64,000 bases of DNA from Bacteroidota bacterium (GCA_947450025.1 CANFTW010000003.1:1-64000), one strand, 5' to 3'. Positions 28,683 through 38,977 are shown, counted from the stretch's first letter. The notes: a model not told the origin generated them from the letters alone. A program made the numbers and translations.

Positions 28683-30008
28683 ATGATCTATTTAAAAAAA
28701 CATAGTTTTATTCTGTTGCTAGTGTTATTCATCAACACCTGTTGGTCTCAGGAGGTAATCAACTCTGCAAGTGTTGAGCAAAAAACTTATCAGCTCTTTC
28801 AAGAAAAAAACTGGACAGAACTCATCACTTATGGAAACCTTGCTATAAGCGAAGGAATAGATTATTATTACTTGCGAGTTAGAATTGGAATAGCCTATTA
28901 TGAAAAGAAAAATTACAGTTTAGCTGTTATCCATTTTATAAAAGCATTACACTACAATAGCGACGATGAATTAACTCAAGAGTATATTTATTATTGTTAT
29001 TTGTTTAATGGAAGATACGAAGACGCGCGTGTTTTTAGTAAACAATTTAGCGCATCTCTTTCCGAAAAAATAGGAACAACTAAACAACAACCAATTTCTT
29101 TAATTTTTATAGAAACGGGTTCTAAAAAAACAAATCAAAAAGATTATTATAATGAAGGCTCAAAGTCGAATACAAATTACTTTAAATCACCATTCTATTT
29201 ACAAATTGGGTTAAATCATTACGTTAAAAACAAAGTGTCGATTTTACATGCAGTCACCGTTTTTGATCAAAAAACATTTGTCAATAAAGTCAATCAATAT
29301 CAATATTACCTCAAAGGAACGATTCCTTTAAAACATAATCTTTTAATATCTCCGTCGGTACATTTCATAAATGTCAAAGTATCCAATGAATTTATAAATA
29401 CAAGAATAGATACTTTGTGGCCTATTGGAGTTCCTCCTCATACACTTCCACCTCCAGGAGCAGCTCCATACAAAACGGTCACCACTACTAATTCGATTAC
29501 AAATAGTCAACGATCAACTTATTTTGTTGGCTCATTGGCGGTTCAAAAAACCATACGTAAATTTGTTTTTGGTATTGGAACTAGCTTTTCAAATATGAAT
29601 AATGTCAATCAATTTATACATAGCGGGTCTGTGTCCTATGCTCCATTTGGAAATCCTAAATTAATGTTGGGCTGTACGGCATATATTCACACTTCCGATA
29701 GTTACAACACAACATATACCTCTCCCTTACCCTTTATTTATTTTCAACCCACAAATCAATTATCATTCAAAATCTCCTATTTATATAATAAAAGAAATAA
29801 TATTATAGAGGATAATGGTTACTTAATTAATAATTCAGCGGATTTAACAAAATCTCGATATTCTGCATTACTAAATTACAATATCAATAATCGAGTTGCT
29901 ATCTATGGCCTATATCAATTAGAATATAAACAAGAAAACGTTCAACAATTCAATTATCAATATCATGTATTTATGGCTGGTATTAAATTATTTCCGACAA
30001 GAAAATAA
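28683..30008 (+). CDS. TPR protein with C-terminal beta-barrel-like region
   Basis: Signal peptide; TPR-like N-terminus (LRVRIGIAYYEKKNYSLAVIHFIKALHYN); alternating barrel-like C-terminus ending YHVFMAGIKLFPTRK. Confidence 0.65.
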   Translation: MIYLKKHSFILLLVLFINTCWSQEVINSASVEQKTYQLFQEKNWTELITYGNLAISEGIDYYYLRVRIGIAYYEKKNYSLAVIHFIKALHYNSDDELTQEYIYYCYLFNGRYEDARVFSKQFSASLSEKIGTTKQQPISLIFIETGSKKTNQKDYYNEGSKSNTNYFKSPFYLQIGLNHYVKNKVSILHAVTVFDQKTFVNKVNQYQYYLKGTIPLKHNLLISPSVHFINVKVSNEFINTRIDTLWPIGVPPHTLPPPGAAPYKTVTTTNSITNSQRSTYFVGSLAVQKTIRKFVFGIGTSFSNMNNVNQFIHSGSVSYAPFGNPKLMLGCTAYIHTSDSYNTTYTSPLPFIYFQPTNQLSFKISYLYNKRNNIIEDNGYLINNSADLTKSRYSALLNYNINNRVAIYGLYQLEYKQENVQQFNYQYHVFMAGIKLFPTRK

Positions 30009-30017
30009 AAGGGTAAA

Positions 30018-32213
30018 TTAAATTAATTTTAATTCAAATCGTGCCTGAGCGCAAACCACTTTAACTTGACTAAAAACAGATTGGATACTATTCAATTCAC
30101 TCTCATTAAGTGCTAATTTTTCAATTTTAGTTAACTCTGGAAGCAACTGATCAATCCCTATAAAGCCAATCGATGTTTTCATTTTATGAGAAACAGTTCG
30201 TATAGTTAAAAAATCTTTGGTATTAATCGCTGTTTCTAATTCATCAATTTCAATGGGATTTTGTTCTAAAAAAATATCAATAATTTCTTTTATAAACTTT
30301 GCATTTCCTCTTGATAATGTTTTTAAATGATCATGATTAATAATAGATTCTGAGGAAGTAACATTAGATTGATGAGGTGGGGCATGAACATCTATTTTGT
30401 CTTTATTACCTATATACTGATTAACGATATTGTATAAATCTACTTCTTTAAAAGGCTTTGATAGATAATCATTCATTCCGAAGCTATAACATTTCTCACG
30501 TTCATCTGCCATAATATTTGCTGTCATAGCAATGATAGGCACTGTTGATTTTAAATCCCTTCGAATTTGCTGAGCGGCATGATACCCATCTAATACGGGC
30601 ATCTGAATATCCATTAAAACTAAATCATACAATTTTGTTTTAAATTTTTCAATCGCCTCTAACCCATTTTCAGCTAAATCTACTATTAAACCGAAATTAG
30701 TTAAATACGTCAATGCTAATTTTTGATTTAGGATATGGTCTTCAACCAATAGAACATAAAGAGGTCTCTTTGTTGCTATTTTAAAAAAATCATTTCCATC
30801 TTCTATTTTCTGGATTTGATTTTCTTGAGAAATAGGATACTTCAACTTTACTAAAAACTCTGAACCTAAGCCTTCCTTACTATTTAAACTGATGTCGCCT
30901 TGTTGGATTTCGACGAGTTGTTTAACAATAGCCAAGCCAAGCCCATTTCCTCCATATTTACGCGTAGTTTCTGTATTACCTTGATTAAAGCGTTCAAACA
31001 CGGAATTAATTTTATCTTCAGGAATTCCAATGCCAGTATCTTTTATTTTGAAAACTAAAGAAACCTCTTCGGAATTTAACTCGCTCACTATACAAGTTAA
31101 AGAAACTTCACCATGATGAGTAAATTTAATAGCATTACTAATTAGGTTGACCAAAATTTGAGTTAATCGTGTAGGATCTCCAAATATAAACGTGGGAGTT
31201 TTAGCATCTATATTTACGACTAATTGTATTTGCTTCTCCTGAGCTTTAGGAATAAACATAGATTTCAAAGAATCTATTAAATCTATTAAATTAAAAGAAA
31301 TTTTTTCAATGTTTAATTTTCCCGCTTCTATTTTCGAAAAATCTAAAATGTCATTAATGATAGTTAAAAGATTAGCGCCACTCGTTTTCACAGCGCTTAA
31401 ATATTCTGACTGTTGTTTGTCTAGGGTTGTTTTATCGAGTAAATCAGAAAATCCTAATATCGAATTCATTGGGGTTCTAATTTCATGGCTCATGTTTGCC
31501 ATAAATTGCTCTTTTAAAATGGCATTTTGATCTGCTTGACGCTTAGCAATTCGTAATTGTTTTTCTAATTTATTTCTAGTATTAACATCTGCTATTAATA
31601 TAACTACAGCAGCAATTGCTGTCATAATACCTAAAGCAATCTCTAAGACACTCCAGTTTTTGGATGCGCTAACGTACTCTACACTGTTATCTATTAAGGT
31701 TTTTGTGGTTCTACTTAAACTATCATTTATTTCGTCAACTGTTGTGGTAATTTCAGTCATGGTATTAATCCCAACGTCTTCTGATGAATGATTACCACCT
31801 GGAATGCCTAATGAATTAATGTTGCTGTTTAAATCTTTAGCTTCCATTAATTTTTTATAGGTCAATTCTTTTAATTTATAAAAAGCTTCTTCTTCAGGTT
31901 TCCCTGAAAAATACTTTTCCATACTTTTTAAATATGTTTTAGTTTCGGTTTCCTTAAACTTATATTCTTCTAAAAATTTAGCATCTCCTGTCACAATATA
32001 TCCTCTTTGCTTATTTTCTAGGATATTAATGTTACTTTTAAAAGACTTCATTAATTCGGAAATACGGTATGCATTATACAACTCAGTATTGTTTTTAGAC
32101 ATCCGTGTGATGTAATAATTAGCGCTGAAGGCAATAAATAACACTAAACAAATACTAATCAGCGAACTGACAATAATAATTGATTTAGTATATTTTTTAA
32201 ACTTATTGTTCAC
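30018..32213 (-). CDS. Hybrid sensor histidine kinase (CHASE3-like, HisKA, HATPase, REC, Hpt)
   Basis: H-box FMANMSHEIRTPMNSILGFSD; G-box RKYGGNGLGLAIVKQLVE; REC VLLVEDHILNQKLA...LVLMDIQMPVLDGY; Hpt TVSHKMKTSIGFIG; GTG start. Confidence 0.93.
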   Translation of the reverse strand: MNNKFKKYTKSIIIVSSLISICLVLFIAFSANYYITRMSKNNTELYNAYRISELMKSFKSNINILENKQRGYIVTGDAKFLEEYKFKETETKTYLKSMEKYFSGKPEEEAFYKLKELTYKKLMEAKDLNSNINSLGIPGGNHSSEDVGINTMTEITTTVDEINDSLSRTTKTLIDNSVEYVSASKNWSVLEIALGIMTAIAAVVILIADVNTRNKLEKQLRIAKRQADQNAILKEQFMANMSHEIRTPMNSILGFSDLLDKTTLDKQQSEYLSAVKTSGANLLTIINDILDFSKIEAGKLNIEKISFNLIDLIDSLKSMFIPKAQEKQIQLVVNIDAKTPTFIFGDPTRLTQILVNLISNAIKFTHHGEVSLTCIVSELNSEEVSLVFKIKDTGIGIPEDKINSVFERFNQGNTETTRKYGGNGLGLAIVKQLVEIQQGDISLNSKEGLGSEFLVKLKYPISQENQIQKIEDGNDFFKIATKRPLYVLLVEDHILNQKLALTYLTNFGLIVDLAENGLEAIEKFKTKLYDLVLMDIQMPVLDGYHAAQQIRRDLKSTVPIIAMTANIMADEREKCYSFGMNDYLSKPFKEVDLYNIVNQYIGNKDKIDVHAPPHQSNVTSSESIINHDHLKTLSRGNAKFIKEIIDIFLEQNPIEIDELETAINTKDFLTIRTVSHKMKTSIGFIGIDQLLPELTKIEKLALNESELNSIQSVFSQVKVVCAQARFELKLI

Positions 32214-32809
32214 TATAATTTTTTAAGCAGCGTTTTCGCTTCCTCAGATTGAGGATTGTACTCCAAGGCTTTGGTAATGTACTTTTTAGCTTCTATATTT
32301 TTAGCTTGGGCAATCAGTATTTTTCCTGAAAGCAAATTACTATCATAATCAAATGGATATAGCTTTAAGACTTTAGAGACATACAATTTAGAATTCACAT
32401 AATCCTTTCTTGCAAAATAAATACTGCCTATGCGGTAATTAGCAATAGAGTTGTTAGGGTCAAGTTTTACAATCTCTAAATAAACCAACAATACACTGTT
32501 CCAATTACCAAGTGTTGATAAAGGTAGCACTAAACCGAAACGCGCTTCGATTGATGACGGCTCTGCTGTTACTGCCTTTCGATAACATTGTTCAGATTTG
32601 ACGTAATCTTTACTCAAATAATACAACCATCCTAATCTCAAATTAATTTGATAAGAATCAAGATGCAAATCTGTTAGCGCAGTGATGGCTTTAGCGTATT
32701 GTGTTTCATATTCAAATGAATAACTTTTAGAAAATGCTGCTTCAGATGTTTGTTGTGCACTTAGTTTCCAGCTAGATAAAATGAATGATAAAATGATGAT
32801 GCTTTTCAT
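32213..32809 (-). CDS. Secreted tetratricopeptide repeat protein
   Basis: Start at internal MKSIIILSFILSSWKLSAQ; INLRLGWLYYLSKDYVKSEQCYRKAVTAEP; close paralog of 28061..28678; 1-bp stop/start overlap with the kinase. Confidence 0.82.
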   Translation of the reverse strand: MKSIIILSFILSSWKLSAQQTSEAAFSKSYSFEYETQYAKAITALTDLHLDSYQINLRLGWLYYLSKDYVKSEQCYRKAVTAEPSSIEARFGLVLPLSTLGNWNSVLLVYLEIVKLDPNNSIANYRIGSIYFARKDYVNSKLYVSKVLKLYPFDYDSNLLSGKILIAQAKNIEAKKYITKALEYNPQSEEAKTLLKKL

Positions 32810-32933
32810 AACAATAGTATTACGTGTTCTATTAATAAAATTAATAATCTCAACGATTAACACATTTTAAAGTTACAATTTTAGAGAACAAAGTGAATTA
32901 TCATAGGTAAATAAATAACTTTTGTAGGCGAAC

Positions 32934-33710
32934 TTATTTTTTTATCGCTAATTCAATGTCATTTGTTAGGGCGACAAAATCAGCAACCGACAACTGCTCA
33001 GCGCGTTTATCTAAATAAATAGAATTAACAACGGCATTACCACTTAATACCTTTACTGAGTTACGAACTGTTTTGCGACGTTGATTAAAAGATGCCTTAA
33101 CCACTTTAAAAAACAAATCTTCATCACAATTTAATTTATCCGTAGTGTTTCTGGTTAAACGAATCACTGCCGATTTAACTTTCGGCGGAGGATTAAACAC
33201 ATGCTCACTAACCGTGAATAAATATTCAATTTTATAAAAAGCTTGCAGCATCACACTTAATATTCCATAGGCTTTAGAACCTGGTTTTTCAGCAATTCTA
33301 ACAGCTACTTCTTTTTGAAACATTCCCACTAAAGCTGACACGTCTGAACGATGTTCTAATACTTTAAACATAATTTGCGTAGAAATATTATACGGGAAGT
33401 TTCCAATTACTTTAAAATTTCCTTGACTAGCAAATGGCTTTAAGTCCGCTTCTAAAAAATCCTGAAAATGAATTTTATGGGCATATTGGGGATATTTTTC
33501 TTTTAAAAATTCTATAGATTCTTGATCAATATCAAATGCCGTGAAGTTATCTTTCTCAATCATATATTGAGTCAAAACTCCTGTACCTGGACCAATTTCT
33601 AATATCGTTAAACCATCTTGAGGCAACGCATTAACTATTTTTTGTGCAATATTAAGGTCAGTTAAAAAATGTTGTCCTAAGTGTTTCTTTGCTTTTACCG
33701 GTGATCCCAA
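32934..33710 (-). CDS. rsmA: 16S rRNA (adenine(1518)-N(6)/adenine(1519)-N(6))-dimethyltransferase
   Basis: KKHLGQHFLTDLNIAQKIV, ILEIGPGTGVLTQYM, VIGNFPYNISTQIMF, FNPPPKVKSAVIRL. Confidence 0.96.
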   Translation of the reverse strand: MGSPVKAKKHLGQHFLTDLNIAQKIVNALPQDGLTILEIGPGTGVLTQYMIEKDNFTAFDIDQESIEFLKEKYPQYAHKIHFQDFLEADLKPFASQGNFKVIGNFPYNISTQIMFKVLEHRSDVSALVGMFQKEVAVRIAEKPGSKAYGILSVMLQAFYKIEYLFTVSEHVFNPPPKVKSAVIRLTRNTTDKLNCDEDLFFKVVKASFNQRRKTVRNSVKVLSGNAVVNSIYLDKRAEQLSVADFVALTNDIELAIKK

Positions 33711-33714
33711 TTCC

Positions 33715-34212
33715 TTATTTATTTATGTTTTGATAATTCGTATCTAAAATTCTTATTGTAACATTTTTGCGAATATACACATGTTTATCCTGAATTCGTT
33801 TGACAATGATGCCCGATATCATTAAAATAGAACTCGCCAAAACCACTTGTTCATGGACGATTTTGGCATTTTCATTAGCGAGATTGTTACCCGTATCAAT
33901 TATAAAAAACAATGCTCCTGCCGCAAACAACCATTGACTAATTTTTGCTCCTCTAATCTTAATCACTTTTAAATCACTCACTTTCACAACCTCGTCATTG
34001 TCAAATACCAACAAGCTATCATTCATATTGACGAGTTTGTGGGTTCTGTATACTAAATCTCCTTTTAATTTATAGTCAAAAATGGAGTTATTAAAAAACT
34101 GATATGATTTTTCTTTACCAAATATTGAATAGTAATGTAGGTCTAATATCTTTTGTGAAAAACAACCGCTAAAGCATGTTCCAAAAAAAAATATTAGACT
34201 ATATCTTATCAT
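33715..34212 (-). CDS. Hypothetical protein
   Basis: ORF with N-terminal signal-like FFGTCFSGCFS; overlaps its upstream neighbour by 4 bp. Confidence 0.6.
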   Translation of the reverse strand: MIRYSLIFFFGTCFSGCFSQKILDLHYYSIFGKEKSYQFFNNSIFDYKLKGDLVYRTHKLVNMNDSLLVFDNDEVVKVSDLKVIKIRGAKISQWLFAAGALFFIIDTGNNLANENAKIVHEQVVLASSILMISGIIVKRIQDKHVYIRKNVTIRILDTNYQNINK

Positions 34213-34508
34213 ACGATTTCTAATAAAGTTCTAAACGCAGCATATTTGCCTTCATAGCGCTGACTATGCTCAGCTTGTAATCGTGTTGCGTGATTTTTTT
34301 GATAGTCTTCAATGTCTTGCATATTTTCAAAAGTATATTGCACTGAAAACGTTTCACCTTCATCATTCACATTTAACACCTTGCAAATTTTATTCTCAGT
34401 AAAGTGCCCAGTATTTAAAACATCTGGCACATGAACTGTTTTCATCCAATTTAACCAATCTTCGGCTAAGGTTTTATCAATACTTACTGTAACATTATAG
34501 ATGTACAT
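34209..34508 (-). CDS. DUF4286-type protein
   Basis: MYIYNVTVSIDKTLAEDWLNWMKTVHVPDVLNTGHFTENKICKVLN...YEGKYAAFRTLLEIV. Confidence 0.8.
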   Translation of the reverse strand: MYIYNVTVSIDKTLAEDWLNWMKTVHVPDVLNTGHFTENKICKVLNVNDEGETFSVQYTFENMQDIEDYQKNHATRLQAEHSQRYEGKYAAFRTLLEIV

Positions 34509-34520
34509 GATTTCATTTTT

Positions 34521-36341
34521 TTAGTTAACACTATCTCCTCTTAAATCTCTAAATCGCTTTCTAGCTTCTACCACATAAATACTTCCTGGATACTTTACCA
34601 TCATATCCTGATATAATTGCTTAGCTTTTTCTTTGTCATTTAAATATCGCTCATACAATTCAGCTTCTTTAAATAGGGCATCATCACCATACAATTCATT
34701 TGGATAAAATTCTAAAATATTTTCATACATCTTCACAGCGTCAGCATAGCGATTCATGCGTTTAAAAATGTCGGCTTTCTTGTAATAAATATCATCCCCT
34801 AAGGTGTGTTCACTAAATAACAAGTTAATACTATCTAATCTTGCTAGTGCTCTATCATATTGATGTTGCAAAACAGATAACTCTGCAGAGGCAAACATGC
34901 TTAATGGAACAGCGTTAGTGTCAACGCCTATTGCATCTGTAATAATTAATGACAAATCTAAGGCATCGTTAGCAATTGTTTTAGTAGTAGCTCCTTTTAA
35001 AACATCACATTGAGTTTTTGCCCAGGCAAAATCAGAAGCATAATAACTTAATTTAGCATTTCTAAATTTAGCAGCCTGCCCTACTGGTTCGTATTTAAAA
35101 TCTTTTTCTACTTGAGAATAAAGCAACGATGCATCCCAAATATTTCCAACTAATAAATTCATGTCTCCTAAATCTAATTTGATTTCTGCTAAAATAGATT
35201 TATCAAATGTATACTCTGTGATAACTTCTTCTAAAGACTGAATAGCCTCTTGAGGACTATTTAAAAAATAAGCCTTTAATAAAGCTGCCTTTTTAATTAA
35301 TGGCAGTGTTGTGTTGCTTATACCATATTGTTTTATGGCTGCCTCCATACTAGCATGCAATGTTTTGATTTCAATCGTAGTAGGATTTGTTTGATTAGTA
35401 AGTTGTAAATAATTTGCATTTAGTTTTTCAATACTGGCAATATCATAATAGGGGTTTTCTTTTCCTTTTGAAATAATATATTGATAACACTTTTCGGCAG
35501 CTATATAATTTTCGTTACTAATACATAATTTAGCTAATTCCATGATGCGCGTTCCATCTCCTTTTTGTCTTCTATCTAAGGCTTTAGATTGAATAAATGC
35601 TCCATCAAAATCTTTTTGCTGAATTAATAAAAAAATTAAAAACTCAGAAAAAACAGTTTTATCTGGTTTCTGTTGTATCCGTTTTTGTAACTCTTGTTTT
35701 AAGATGGGATTATTAAATCCTCCGTTTTTATCATCGTACCCCAAAGACTGTTGCAGATTAGCTTGTGCCGTATACAGCTCACTTTCTCTAAATTCAACGG
35801 CATCTAAATACTCATTCACCATTGATTTTAAATCTCCCTTTTTTTTATACAAATCGGCAATTTCATAAAAATAGGGATAGGTCGTAGGTGTCTCTTTTCT
35901 CCCTTTTTTATAGACCTCAATGGCATAGTCATATAATTCGGCTTCTTCAAAAGCATGAGCTAACGGAAAGAGGGTGCTCTGCTCAGGAGTTACTTCTTTC
36001 ACGGCTTTGTTGTACTGGTCTTTCTCTTTATCTGTATTACCCATCAGTTTATAAACCATTCCTAACTTCACATACAAATACGTATTTGAATCGCTATGTT
36101 TAATATGGCGCTTCGTAATTTTTTCTGCGGTTTTATAATCTTTTGTTTCAATTAAACATTTAAAATAATATGAAAAATAAGTGTCTGGTGTTCGGTCATA
36201 CAATTTCTCGAAATAAATAACGGCTTTATCATATTGTTTTTGCTCATAAAACTGCATGGCTAATTTATCATCCGTTGCTTTTTGAGCACTCGCTGTTATT
36301 ACCGACATGACAAACCATATGACTATAAAAAATTGTTTCAA
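34521..36341 (-). CDS. Tetratricopeptide repeat protein
   Basis: Signal peptide; multiple TPRs (DKLAMQFYEQKQYDKAVIYFEKLYDRTPDTYFSYYF; YADAVKMYENILEFYPNELYGDDALFKEAELYERYLNDKEKAKQLYQDMM). Confidence 0.88.
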   Translation of the reverse strand: MKQFFIVIWFVMSVITASAQKATDDKLAMQFYEQKQYDKAVIYFEKLYDRTPDTYFSYYFKCLIETKDYKTAEKITKRHIKHSDSNTYLYVKLGMVYKLMGNTDKEKDQYNKAVKEVTPEQSTLFPLAHAFEEAELYDYAIEVYKKGRKETPTTYPYFYEIADLYKKKGDLKSMVNEYLDAVEFRESELYTAQANLQQSLGYDDKNGGFNNPILKQELQKRIQQKPDKTVFSEFLIFLLIQQKDFDGAFIQSKALDRRQKGDGTRIMELAKLCISNENYIAAEKCYQYIISKGKENPYYDIASIEKLNANYLQLTNQTNPTTIEIKTLHASMEAAIKQYGISNTTLPLIKKAALLKAYFLNSPQEAIQSLEEVITEYTFDKSILAEIKLDLGDMNLLVGNIWDASLLYSQVEKDFKYEPVGQAAKFRNAKLSYYASDFAWAKTQCDVLKGATTKTIANDALDLSLIITDAIGVDTNAVPLSMFASAELSVLQHQYDRALARLDSINLLFSEHTLGDDIYYKKADIFKRMNRYADAVKMYENILEFYPNELYGDDALFKEAELYERYLNDKEKAKQLYQDMMVKYPGSIYVVEARKRFRDLRGDSVN

Positions 36342-36349
36342 GGATGCTT

Positions 36350-36940
36350 TTATTTTGAATAGTTAATGCCAGGATTTTGTAGTGGAGGTAAAACTCCTTG
36401 ATTTAGCTCCCTTATCAACTCTTCACAAATAGGAAGAGATTGATGAAAGTGATCTAGAATTTTCCTCATCGTTTCGGTATTCACATTCAACTCATCGATG
36501 ATAGTTTTTGCCTGAATTTTTTCGTTATGAATAAACTCAACAGCTTCTTCATCGTCAAGACTGCCATTTTTTAAATCATGGGATAGTGTTTGCAACTGAT
36601 GTGCTGTGAAATCAGCCTCTATCAGCCATGAAGAACGTGTGGCGATATAATCATGTAATCCTTTTTCTAAAGCAAAAAAAGATTGCAAATTTAGGGCGGT
36701 ATTTTTAGATACAGTGTCTTGTAAATGCGAATTGAGATACATGGAATAAGTATACTGTTTAGAATAAGCTTGCATACAACTAGCACTATCAAGCGTTTTA
36801 AAATTCTGAACAGATTGTTGCAAAACCACTTTTAAGCTATCCAATTCTTTCACGGATTTTTCATAAGCCTTGGTATGTTGACAAGAAGAAAATATTCCGC
36901 TTGCAACAATCACTATCAATATAGAACATAAAAACTTCAT
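36350..36940 (-). CDS. Hypothetical lipoprotein
   Basis: Start at internal MKFLCSILIVIVASGIFSSC (lipobox); helical remainder. Confidence 0.65.
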   Translation of the reverse strand: MKFLCSILIVIVASGIFSSCQHTKAYEKSVKELDSLKVVLQQSVQNFKTLDSASCMQAYSKQYTYSMYLNSHLQDTVSKNTALNLQSFFALEKGLHDYIATRSSWLIEADFTAHQLQTLSHDLKNGSLDDEEAVEFIHNEKIQAKTIIDELNVNTETMRKILDHFHQSLPICEELIRELNQGVLPPLQNPGINYSK

Positions 36941-37154
36941 GATGAAATCATTAAAAATCAAATTTAAGTTTAATTGGTCATAAACAAAAACGCACATGGA
37001 TTTTAAATCTTAAAAAAGACTAATCCTTTTGGGCAAATTCGATGGGTTGGGATGACTCTTTGAATATTTAGAAGTTAAACTCCCTTTATCCACTGGCATT
37101 ACCGTTAAAACAAAAACTACAAGATATTCATCTTTTATCAATTATATTTACATC

Positions 37155-38399
37155 ATGGTATTAACCTTATTAAAAGAAAGCGTCGTATTTGCATGGAGCT
37201 CATTAGTGGCTAATAAACTCCGAACTTTTTTGAGTTTATTAGGCATTACCATCGGAATCTTTGCTATTATTACGGTGTTTACCATTGTAGATAGCTTAGA
37301 ACGAAACATTAGAGGTAGTGTACAAAGCTTAGGCGATAATGTGGTGTTTGTGATGAAATGGCCTTGGACCTTTGGCCCTGATTACCCTTGGTGGAAATAT
37401 ATGAACCGACCTGTTCCCGAGTATAAAGAACTGGGAGAAGTAGAAAGAAAGGCGAAAAGCATTCAAGCTATTGGCTTTAGAATAGGCGCCAAAAAAACGC
37501 TCAAGCATAACAATAATACCGTTGAAAACGCCATCGTATCAGGATGGTCTTATGGATTTGGACAGGTAAAATCTTTTGAAATTATTGATGGCCGCTATTT
37601 TAGAGAAGATGAAGCTGAGGGGGGCTATAATGTCGTTTTATTGGGGCACACCATTGCCGAAGGATTATTTCCTAATAATGAATATCCAATAGGAAAAACC
37701 ATAAAGGTGGCTGGAAGAAACTGTAAAGTCATTGGCTTATTTAAAAAAGAAGGAGAAAGCATGCTTGGTAACTCCATGGATAACCAAGCTGTGGTGCCTT
37801 ATAATTTTGCACGCTTGTTTATGGATGTTAAATCGGAAAATAACGACCCATTTATTGCCGCTAAAGCCAAACCGGGTGTTACCAATGACCAGCTTAAAGA
37901 AGAACTAACAGGGATTATGCGTAGCGTGAGAGGACTGAAGCCACTGGCGGATGACGATTTTGCTTTAAATGAAACCAACTTACTAAGCCAAAATTTTGAT
38001 GGTTTATTTGATATTGTGGGCATTGCTGGTGCAATCATTGGCGGGTTTTCGATATTGGTAGGTGGATTTGGAATTGCGAACATTATGTTTGTATCGGTTC
38101 GCGAACGCACTAACTTAATAGGTATACAAAAATCTTTAGGGGCGAAAAATTATTTTATTTTAGCTCAATTTTTATTTGAAGCAGTATTTTTATCGTTAAT
38201 GGGAGGGATTATAGGATTATTGCTCATTTACCTTCTCACCTTTGCCGCCGATGGCGTGATTGACATGGAAATTACCCTCACGCGTTCAAATATTATTTTA
38301 GGTTTAACCATTTCCGTTTTAATTGGTATCATTAGTGGCTTTATCCCTGCCTATGGCGCTTCCCAATTAGATCCTGTAGAAGCAATTAGAACAAATTAA
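37155..38399 (+). CDS. MacB/FtsX-type ABC transporter permease
   Basis: ANKLRTFLSLLGITIGIFAIITVFTIVDSLERNIRGSVQSLGDNVVFV; C-terminal FVSVRERTNLIGIQKSLGAKNYFILAQFLFEAV...PVEAIRTN. Confidence 0.92.
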   Translation: MVLTLLKESVVFAWSSLVANKLRTFLSLLGITIGIFAIITVFTIVDSLERNIRGSVQSLGDNVVFVMKWPWTFGPDYPWWKYMNRPVPEYKELGEVERKAKSIQAIGFRIGAKKTLKHNNNTVENAIVSGWSYGFGQVKSFEIIDGRYFREDEAEGGYNVVLLGHTIAEGLFPNNEYPIGKTIKVAGRNCKVIGLFKKEGESMLGNSMDNQAVVPYNFARLFMDVKSENNDPFIAAKAKPGVTNDQLKEELTGIMRSVRGLKPLADDDFALNETNLLSQNFDGLFDIVGIAGAIIGGFSILVGGFGIANIMFVSVRERTNLIGIQKSLGAKNYFILAQFLFEAVFLSLMGGIIGLLLIYLLTFAADGVIDMEITLTRSNIILGLTISVLIGIISGFIPAYGASQLDPVEAIRTN

Positions 38400-38450
38400 A
38401 AACAATCATAACGCGGGTATCTGAACCTGCCGAAGACAGAACCAATTAAT

Positions 38451-38798
38451 ATGGCATTAGTACATCGACCAAAAACTATTAGTATTATAACGGTAATTGC
38501 CATTGTACTCGTTTTACTCGCTTTTCCAATGCTATTTATGCCCTCTATTAAGCGCATGGGCGACTTTGTTCCCATGATTTTAGGAATTATCATCACCTTG
38601 CAGTTTGTATCCTTAATAGGTATTTGGCACATGAAACAATGGGGAGTACAATTGTTTATCATTATGTTTTGTGTGAGAGTTATCACCTTTATGTTTTTAG
38701 AGATGTATACCTTTCGCTTTTACTTTAATATTTTTTATTCCATCATTTTTATCATTTTCTTTTTAATCCATTATCGCAAGATGGATAACAACTTGTAA
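38451..38798 (+). CDS. Small integral membrane protein
   Basis: ORF with ~4 hydrophobic segments (TISIITVIAIVLVLLAFPMLF...). Confidence 0.6.
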   Translation: MALVHRPKTISIITVIAIVLVLLAFPMLFMPSIKRMGDFVPMILGIIITLQFVSLIGIWHMKQWGVQLFIIMFCVRVITFMFLEMYTFRFYFNIFYSIIFIIFFLIHYRKMDNNL

Positions 38799-38889
38799 AA
38801 ATGTGCCCATTTTTTTCTTTCTAAATTATTCCATTCATCGTTTCAAAAAGTTAATTAGTCTGAAAATGCTATTTAACTGTCAAATTGTT

Positions 38890-38921
38890 TTGTTTTATTC
38901 GAAAATTTAATTATATCTTTA
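38890..38921 (+). promoter_or_regulatory. Candidate Bacteroidota promoter upstream of recQ
   Basis: TTG (38890..38892), 21-nt spacer, TATCTTTA (38914..38921), close to TTG-N~19-TAnnTTTG. Confidence 0.4.
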
Positions 38922-38977
38922 TATAGAATTAACGCTAACGTTTACTCAACAAAACATATATTTTAATCAATAAAGCA

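Noticed and set aside
38400-38450. GC-richer spacer (cgcgggtatctgaacctgccgaagacagaacc) resembling a dispersed repeat fragment
   Set aside because: Single copy in this window; cannot be shown to be a repeat without a genome-wide search.
38396-38686. Minus-strand 96-aa ORF antisense to the small membrane protein
   Set aside because: No domain; opposite frame of a hydrophobic CDS with a plausible start and spacing.
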